From Eriocheir sinensis (Eukaryota > Arthropoda > Malacostraca > Decapoda > Varunidae), in NCBI RefSeq assembly GCF_024679095.1, contig NC_066513.1, forward strand, positions 6,268,825 through 6,332,824: a DNA stretch of 64,000 bases, given 5' to 3'. Both the position numbers and the translations under genes were made by a program. A model generated the notes under the pieces. The model was not told the DNA's origin. It did no database searches and was given only the letters and a program-made list of their open reading frames with translations. Shown here in pieces: positions 58,832 through 64,000 of this stretch. Numbering within the stretch: the first letter of the stretch is position 1; each line of letters opens with the position of its first letter.

Positions 58832-60440
58832 CTAGAAAAAAATCCTGTGCTTCATGGTAAACTCTGCTCTACAGATTGAGCAAGTGGATCCAATCCTTTC
58901 TACACAGTAGTCACAGTAGTAGCTATGACCGCAAGGAATCAGAATGAATCTGACATCTTTCACCTGGAAACACACCTTGCAATTCATCGGATTGTCTGCT
59001 ACTTCCTCTTCCTCTTCCTCTTCTTCCTGAGGTTCAATGTCAATGTTTTCTTCATCAAGTTCGAGATCAAAATCCAAATGTCTCTTCTTGAAACTAGTCA
59101 CAGTATGTGACATGGCACTCAGGAATCGCATTGGTGTGTAGGTCTCATCTCCAAGCTTTCCAAAGTAGAGACGTCTTTTTTCCATGTTTCTTTTTGACAC
59201 AATTTTCCTTGGCCTGTTAAGTGTTGTCAGGCCATTGTTCAAAGTGAGTGATATCTAATTCTGCCCTCTTGCTGGTCTTATTCATCTGCACACAAAAGTG
59301 CCAGAAAGATGGGTGATTCACCTTGCATTCACGATTTAATCTTGAGTGTAATGACTCGCAATCGTTGTTTGTGGAGCGATCAAGGCCAAAAACTGTGAGG
59401 TTTGAAGGGCCAACCTGTAGCAGCCAAAAATTCTGCCAGTATTTCAGAAGCTGTTTCACCATAGTCTTCTCCTCTGCAGCCTCAACAAGGTCAAGTGCTT
59501 GTTGCTTGAGTTGCTGGAATGCAGGCTCAATCTGATCCTCTGGAAGGAAAGGAATCGACATGAGCATCCGTCCCCAGCGCTTGAAGTCCTTGTTGGATGC
59601 ATAGACATTTGTCAGTCCCACTTTTTGTATCTTTGCATATATACTCTTGGCATAGTGAAACTGACAACCTGACAGCTTCATGTCAGGGAAAGCTTCGAGG
59701 AATGCTTTTCGACTTGCTTTCTCGAAATCAGACATGCCGGCAACAGGCTTGAAAGCTTTTGCTCGTCATAAGGACGTGGAGAATGGGCAGTACATTGCCT
59801 TTGAAAACACCATGGACAATAAAGTACTGCTTGTAGGGCCTCGGTGTTGCAAAAAAGGTGGCGTCGAAAGCAATTTCTTTGACTTCAGACAGATGTTCCT
59901 TCATTCCGTCAGAAAGAAACATCACTGCCTTGTCTTCACCAACCTCAACACTGGCTGCAAAGTTCTGACCATATGTACTGTTTTGGCGAAGGCTTTCAAC
60001 CACCTCCTCGTGGCAAGAGGGAATGTTCGGCTGCTGTGCTCGCCTATTTTTATACAAAGATGATTCAATCTGCTTGAATGTTACTCTCCCACCTACAGAG
60101 CTGTTGGATGCTGCTGCATCATCAAAGGCACGTCGTAGAGACCGAGTGTCCTGCAGGTTGCACACCTCGTTCCGCAGGTCCCTGAGGAAGCTGAACTTGT
60201 CATACTCATAAGCCTCGAGATCATGATTGTGTGCAGCTCCCTTGAGAGCATGATCTTCATCCAACACTATCTTCGCAGTACCTTTGCAGTGGCGAGAATG
60301 TTTGAGTGCACAGGTTAGGTAAATGTATTTGCCATTCTGTGACTTCTTGTTTTTGATGTAGATGAAGGCATCAAACAAGATCATCTTAGTTCTTCCTTTC
60401 TTGTACGTCCCCTCTGTGTAGTTGCTCATCGTGGTCGCGG
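58832..60440 (-). pseudogene. MULE transposase with FLYWCH-like and RING domains
   Basis: On the minus strand, a FLYWCH-like zinc domain (DAFIYIKNKKS, YLTCALKHSRHC, AAHNHDLE) lies at 60,200-60,400. The MULE DDE core follows: first Asp in FDATFF near 59,865, second in MSDFEKA near 59,733, GCQFHY near 59,670, and Glu in CESLHSRLNRE near 59,345. After a frameshift near 59,240 come an acidic run of eight Glu (near 59,010-59,035) and a RING finger (CKVCFQ, PCGHSYYCDYC, CSICRAEF) ending at 58,832. About 50 codons usually present between the first two Asp blocks are missing near 59,750. A RING at the transposase C-terminus is unexpected; it could be an intrinsic domain or a captured exon. Confidence 0.85.
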
Positions 60441-60670
60441 AGGTCGGAAGGTCACTCAACACGTAGTCTGTAGTGTAACAAGAAAGACTACAATATAATA
60501 TAATATGTAACAATAATATGAAAGATTGATCTAACTATGTGACGTGGTAATGCGTCTGTCCCTCCCCTTTTAACGAAACAAAAATCAAGTCACCTTCTCT
60601 CTCTTCTTCCTCTCTAACACTGCCATCCAATCCATACCAAGCTTAACCAATAGACAAATAGAAATAATGA

Positions 60671-60743
60671 AATGAGTGAACCGTTTCGAAACACTTGAAC
60701 ACCTCCTTACTACTACTACTACTACTACTACTACATATTTCTG

Positions 60744-60784
<41 letters not shown>

Positions 60785-60891
60785 GAGACGACTGATTGTA
60801 TTCGATTTTTTTAGTCTGAACGTTTTCGACATGAAATGAGTGAACCGTTTCGAAACACTTGAACACCTCCATACTACTACTACTACTACTT

Positions 60892-60928
<37 letters not shown>

Positions 60929-60937
60929 ATATTTCTG

Positions 60938-60983
<46 letters not shown>

Positions 60984-61128
60984 ATACTTCTGCTACTACT
61001 ACTGCTACTACTACTACTTGTGAGACGACTGATTGTATTAGATTTTTTTAGTCTGAACGTTTTCGACATGAAATGAGTGAACCGTTTCGAAACACTTGAA
61101 CACCTCCATACTACTACTACTACTACTT

Positions 61129-61210
<82 letters not shown>

Positions 61211-61335
61211 ATACTTCTGCTACTACTACTGCTACTACTACTACTACTGAGACGACTGATTGTATTAAATTTTTTTAGTCTGAACGTTTTCGACATGAAA
61301 TGAGTGAACCGTTTCGAAACACTTGAACACCTCCA

Positions 61336-61371
<36 letters not shown>

Positions 61372-61372
61372 A
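60671..61372 (+). repeat. Tandem array of MULE terminus plus (CTA)n
   Basis: The unit ATGAAATGAGTGAACCGTTT ... CACCTCC starts at about 60,671, 60,831, 61,069 and 61,299. Each is followed by CTA triplets of varying length, and the first three are closed by a copy of the element's left terminus (GACGACTGATTGTATT, then TAGTCTGAACGTTTTCGAC). The unit is roughly 160-240 bp. Confidence 0.85.
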
Positions 61373-61394
61373 TATTTCTGCTTTAGCTAGGTAA

Positions 61395-61612
61395 TTGTTG
61401 TGTCGAAAATAATCCAAAACGAACACTAAATGTGTAAGAGTAGTGTCGAAAATAATCCAAATAAGTTAAATTTATGTGTCGAAAACAGTCCAAAAAAACA
61501 TAAAATGGGTTGTCGAAAATAATACTTCTTGGCAAGAATCGAAAACATTCAGTGTAAATTACTTTTGTAGAAAATCGAAAACATTCAGACTAAAAAAATC
61601 GAAAATAATCAG
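61395..61612 (-). repeat. Right subterminal TTTTCGA motif array
   Basis: Seven copies of TCGAAAATAATCC or TCGAAAACATTCAG, the mirror of the left array. The last, TCGAAAATAATCAG, is at the terminus. Confidence 0.85.
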
Positions 61613-61734
61613 CGACCCTATAATGCCTACCGGTGCACTCGGGCTAGAAGAAACGAAAGAAAAAAAAAATGGGTGTGGGTGGGGCAAAATGGCAAGGGCC
61701 AGAACCAAATTGTATTTTCTCCATAGGTTTAGTT

Positions 61735-61811
61735 ATTCCTATGACGCGGTTTCCTATGGCGCGGCGGCTGTTCAGAACCAATAAATCGCGCCATACGCGA
61801 CTCGACTGTAC
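61735..61811 (-). mobile_element. Pogo-like terminus (GACGCGG family), right end
   Basis: Iterated CTATGACGCGG and CCTATGGCGCGG, then CGCGCCATACGCGACTCGACTG followed by TA. It is the inverse of the terminus at 47,873. Both flanks of the MULE share an AACCAAATTGT phrase, so the MULE probably landed inside this element. Confidence 0.5.
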
Positions 61812-61904
61812 ACGTCTCCCGTAGCAAGTAGGACGTATAGACACGTATGGGAGCGGTTGGCGACCAGGACGTGAATATACGTCCCCCGGACTGAAAGGGC
61901 TAAG

Positions 61905-62085
61905 GCTTTATTAAGCAGAACAAATGAGTGCGTAAAGGAGGCGAGGCAAGTGTAGTCTGAGCCACGGGGAGAAGAACTGGTAGGAGGAAATGTACGCAAC
62001 GAGACATTATGAACCCGAATCGACCCCAATAGTTATTTGTACGAACCAATAGATTGTTGAGAATCTACTTGACTAATATATAACA
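61905..62085 (-). repeat. Gypsy LTR fragment (U3 and part of R)
   Basis: On the minus strand, GTGGGGGAGAA (a polypurine tract) is followed by TGTTATATATTAG as the LTR start. AATAAA occurs at 61,907-61,912, where the similarity to an LTR ends. Only one LTR was seen. Confidence 0.5.
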
Positions 62086-62203
62086 TTCTCCCCCACAAAA
62101 CTAAGAACCCTAAAGGTACAAAACACCCAATTAACACACATACACAACAAGAATAAACATAGTGGGATAAATCAAAGATGTAAAAAAAAAACATTCAACT
62201 CGA

Positions 62204-63133
62204 TTAGTTTAGCCTGTCCACAGGCTTCCTGGTGTGGCTGGAATGTCGCAGTTGCTCCGGTACAGTTTCTGCTGGCTTGCAGAGCTCCAGCTTGTCGGGG
62301 CTCGGATCAGTTAGCGGAGGAGAGTGGGGCTTCGGAGGTTCGGGCGGAACATCAAGGACGAGTTCAGGCTGCGGAGCGGTGTCTTTGTCTTCATGGGATG
62401 CTTCAACCGGCTGTCGAGGCTCCGTTCCAGCGGGGGCAAGGTCCTTAGTGGAGACAGTAGCTTCTCGGCCATTAGGGTGACGTATCCGTGCGTAGTGGGG
62501 AGTTGCGCTGATCAGGTCCACGGGCTCCGCTACAGGATCTGTCTTGGACTCTCTAACGAATTTCCGCATCAGGACAGTTCCCAGCTGAGACAGCCAGGTG
62601 GGGAGAGAATAGCCGTTAGAAGTTTTCCTAGGATATGAGAACAGCCTATTCTCTTTCGCACTGGCCGTTTCCCTGCGGGTGGTAAGGCGTAGAATGTGTC
62701 ATAACTACCCCAAGATCCATCAGATATTGATTTACTTCCCTGGACATGAACTGTGGCCCTCTATCAGATTGAACAGAAGCCGGGCAACCAAATACTGAAA
62801 ATAATTTCTGAAAAGTCAATAACGGTTTGGGCAGACATATTATTGCAAGGGTAGGCAAAAGGAAATCTGGAATATTCATATATCATGACTAGCAGATATT
62901 TGTTACGGGACACAGAGGATTTAGGGCCAATGAAATCAACAGAAATTCTGCCAAAGGGTCGGAGTGAACGAATTAGATTAGCAGCAGGCTGCCTGAAGTA
63001 CCTTGGTTTGAACTCTGAGCAAATAGGACATTGTAAGCAGACTTCACATCATCAAGAGAGTAAGTTAGGTTTTTCACCTTTATGTACTGGAATAACCGAG
63101 TGATCCCTGGATGGCATAAGAGCTTAGCACGGG
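62204..63133 (-). pseudogene. Gypsy integrase and pol C-terminus fragment
   Basis: Minus-strand integrase sequence is readable in pieces: FGCPASVQSDRGPQFMSREV near 62,770, THSTPYHPQGNGQCERE near 62,680, and a Pro-rich C-terminal tail ending RKPVDRLN at 62,204. The integrase-type core precedes it near 62,890-62,960 (RPFGRISVDFIGPK). It differs from the 30-41 kb family. Frameshifts near 62,570-62,650 and 62,880 break it, and RT is absent. Confidence 0.8.
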
Positions 63134-63170
63134 CCCTGTAGACTACAAATAGGTAAATACAAATAGATAA

Positions 63171-63228
<58 letters not shown>

Positions 63229-63230
63229 CA
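63133..63230 (+). repeat. LINE family B tail and (CA)n
   Basis: GACTACAAATAGGTAAATAC and a second AAATAGATAAATAC unit run straight into a CA tract (63,173-63,227). Confidence 0.75.
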
Positions 63231-63231
63231 A

Positions 63232-63910
63232 GATGACAAGATGAATGTTCAAATGGAGGAAGTAATAGTAATTAAAGAAGAGGTATATAAAATAATGGAG
63301 GAGCTGGAATAGGACCAGATGGAGTTTCAGGTTTTATTTTGAAAGAATGCAGAAATCAGCTGGTTGGACCGGTATATGATATGATAAAGTGCTCAATATC
63401 AACTGGTAAAGTACCGAGGTAATGGCGAAGGGCTGAGGTGGTCCCTACATATAAAAGCGGGAAAAAGGAAGAACCTCTGAACTATAGACCAGTATCATTG
63501 ACCAGTATAGTTTGTAAAATATGTGAAAAAGTGATAAAGAAACAATGGACAAAATTTCTAGAACACAATATAATTACAGAAAAACAAAATGGCTTTAGAT
63601 AAGGGCGTTCATGTGTAACAAACTTATTAAGATTTTACTCGAAAGTGACGGACATAACACAGAAGGATGAATTGATAGACTGCGTTTATTGGGACTTGAA
63701 TAAGGATTTCGACAAAGTTCTACATACAAGACAATTATGGAAGCTGGAAAATAGAGGAGGATTGAGAGGGAAAATGAAAAACTGGGTGGAAAGTTACCTA
63801 AAAGGAAGAGAAATGAGAACAGTGGTAAAGGACTTGAAATCGAAATGGAGAAATGTAGATAGCGGGGTGCCTCAAGGATCTGTACTGGCACCAATACTTT
63901 TCATAGTATA
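63232..63910 (+). mobile_element. LINE family B RT fragment, cut by a pogo-like element
   Basis: RT blocks GPDGVSGFILKECRNQL near 63,315, NYRPVSLTSIVCKICEKVI near 63,480, WDLNKDFDKVLHTRQLWKL near 63,690 (KAFDKV decayed) and SGVPQGSVLAPILFIVY near 63,860. The frame stops dead at 63,910, where a TA and a pogo-like terminus follow. Two stops are present, so the copy is inactive. Confidence 0.85.
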
Positions 63911-64000
63911 CAGTACCTTCCCGAGTTTCGCGCTTGCCTCGTTCCGAAGGTATAGCGCTAAACTCGAGGATCGCAAAACTCGAGGTATTGATAACACTGA
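63911..64000 (+). mobile_element. Pogo/Tigger-like terminus, continues beyond the window
   Basis: CAGTACCTTCCCGAGTTTCG follows TA at 63,909-63,910, with a nearby inverted ACTCGAGG repeated twice. The rest lies outside the window. Confidence 0.65.

Larger units (their letters stand above)
58422..61618 (-). mobile_element. MULE-type DNA transposon with long motif-array termini
   Basis: The flanks GATAATGCC (58,413-58,421) and TATAATGCC (61,619-61,627) form a 9-bp target duplication with one mismatch, typical of MULEs. The left end carries ten copies of a TTTTCGA motif (58,430-58,740), and the right end carries seven in inverse orientation (61,400-61,605). Between them lies a minus-strand transposase, followed on the right by an array of terminus copies and CTA triplets. 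The transposase is broken, so the copy is inactive. Confidence 0.88.

Overview
This is eukaryotic nuclear DNA that is almost wholly made of mobile elements and simple repeats. No bacterial or organelle gene organisation, rRNA gene or CRISPR array was seen. An arthropod is likely, and a decapod crustacean is my best guess. That rests on the dense CA, CT and AT microsatellites and on LINE, LTR and pogo-like families that resemble those of decapods. The guess comes from memory of families and was not searched. | Host gene signal: two short plus-strand exon candidates with GT splice donors carry C2H2-type zinc fingers, at about 12,754-12,849 and 42,645-42,791. The simplest reading is one zinc-finger gene whose roughly 30 kb intron holds most of the transposons described here. 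| Layout. 1-2,030: a broken protein-primed family B DNA polymerase of Polinton type with an inverted duplication. 2,035-3,080: a 42-bp minisatellite. 4,252-6,239: a CR1-like LINE. 7,090-9,540: a second LINE type on the minus strand. 10-16 kb: relics of RTE, SINE, pogo-like and hAT-like elements. 16-26.4 kb: several copies of one LINE family (called family B here), broken by a SINE, a Harbinger-like MITE and a 2.3 kb TA-flanked element that itself holds a palindromic hAT-like element. 27.8-29.9 kb: pogo-like termini. 30.2-41.25 kb: a composite Ty3/Gypsy retrotransposon inside a LINE, with a smaller LTR element nested in its gag. 43.5 kb: a probable solo LTR. 44.45-47.3 kb: CR1-like LINE copy 2. 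48-51.4 kb: an RTE LINE. 52.1-56 kb: CR1-like LINE copy 3, with a zinc-ribbon plus SGNH-esterase ORF1. 57.1-58.2 kb: a 1 kb inverted-repeat element. 58.4-61.6 kb: a MULE-type DNA transposon. 62-63 kb: a Gypsy fragment. 63.2-64 kb: a LINE cut by a pogo-like terminus. | None of the large element ORFs is intact from end to end; frameshifts, stops or deletions are visible in each, so this is mostly a fossil record. It is unusually readable because several insertions leave target-site duplications or rejoin the host reading frame. The most interesting items are the MULE with FLYWCH, DDE and RING domains and mirrored TTTTCGA arrays, the palindromic hAT-like element nested in a TA element, the composite Gypsy element with an inverted gag inside one 4-bp duplication, and the regular fusion of LINE 3' ends to microsatellites.
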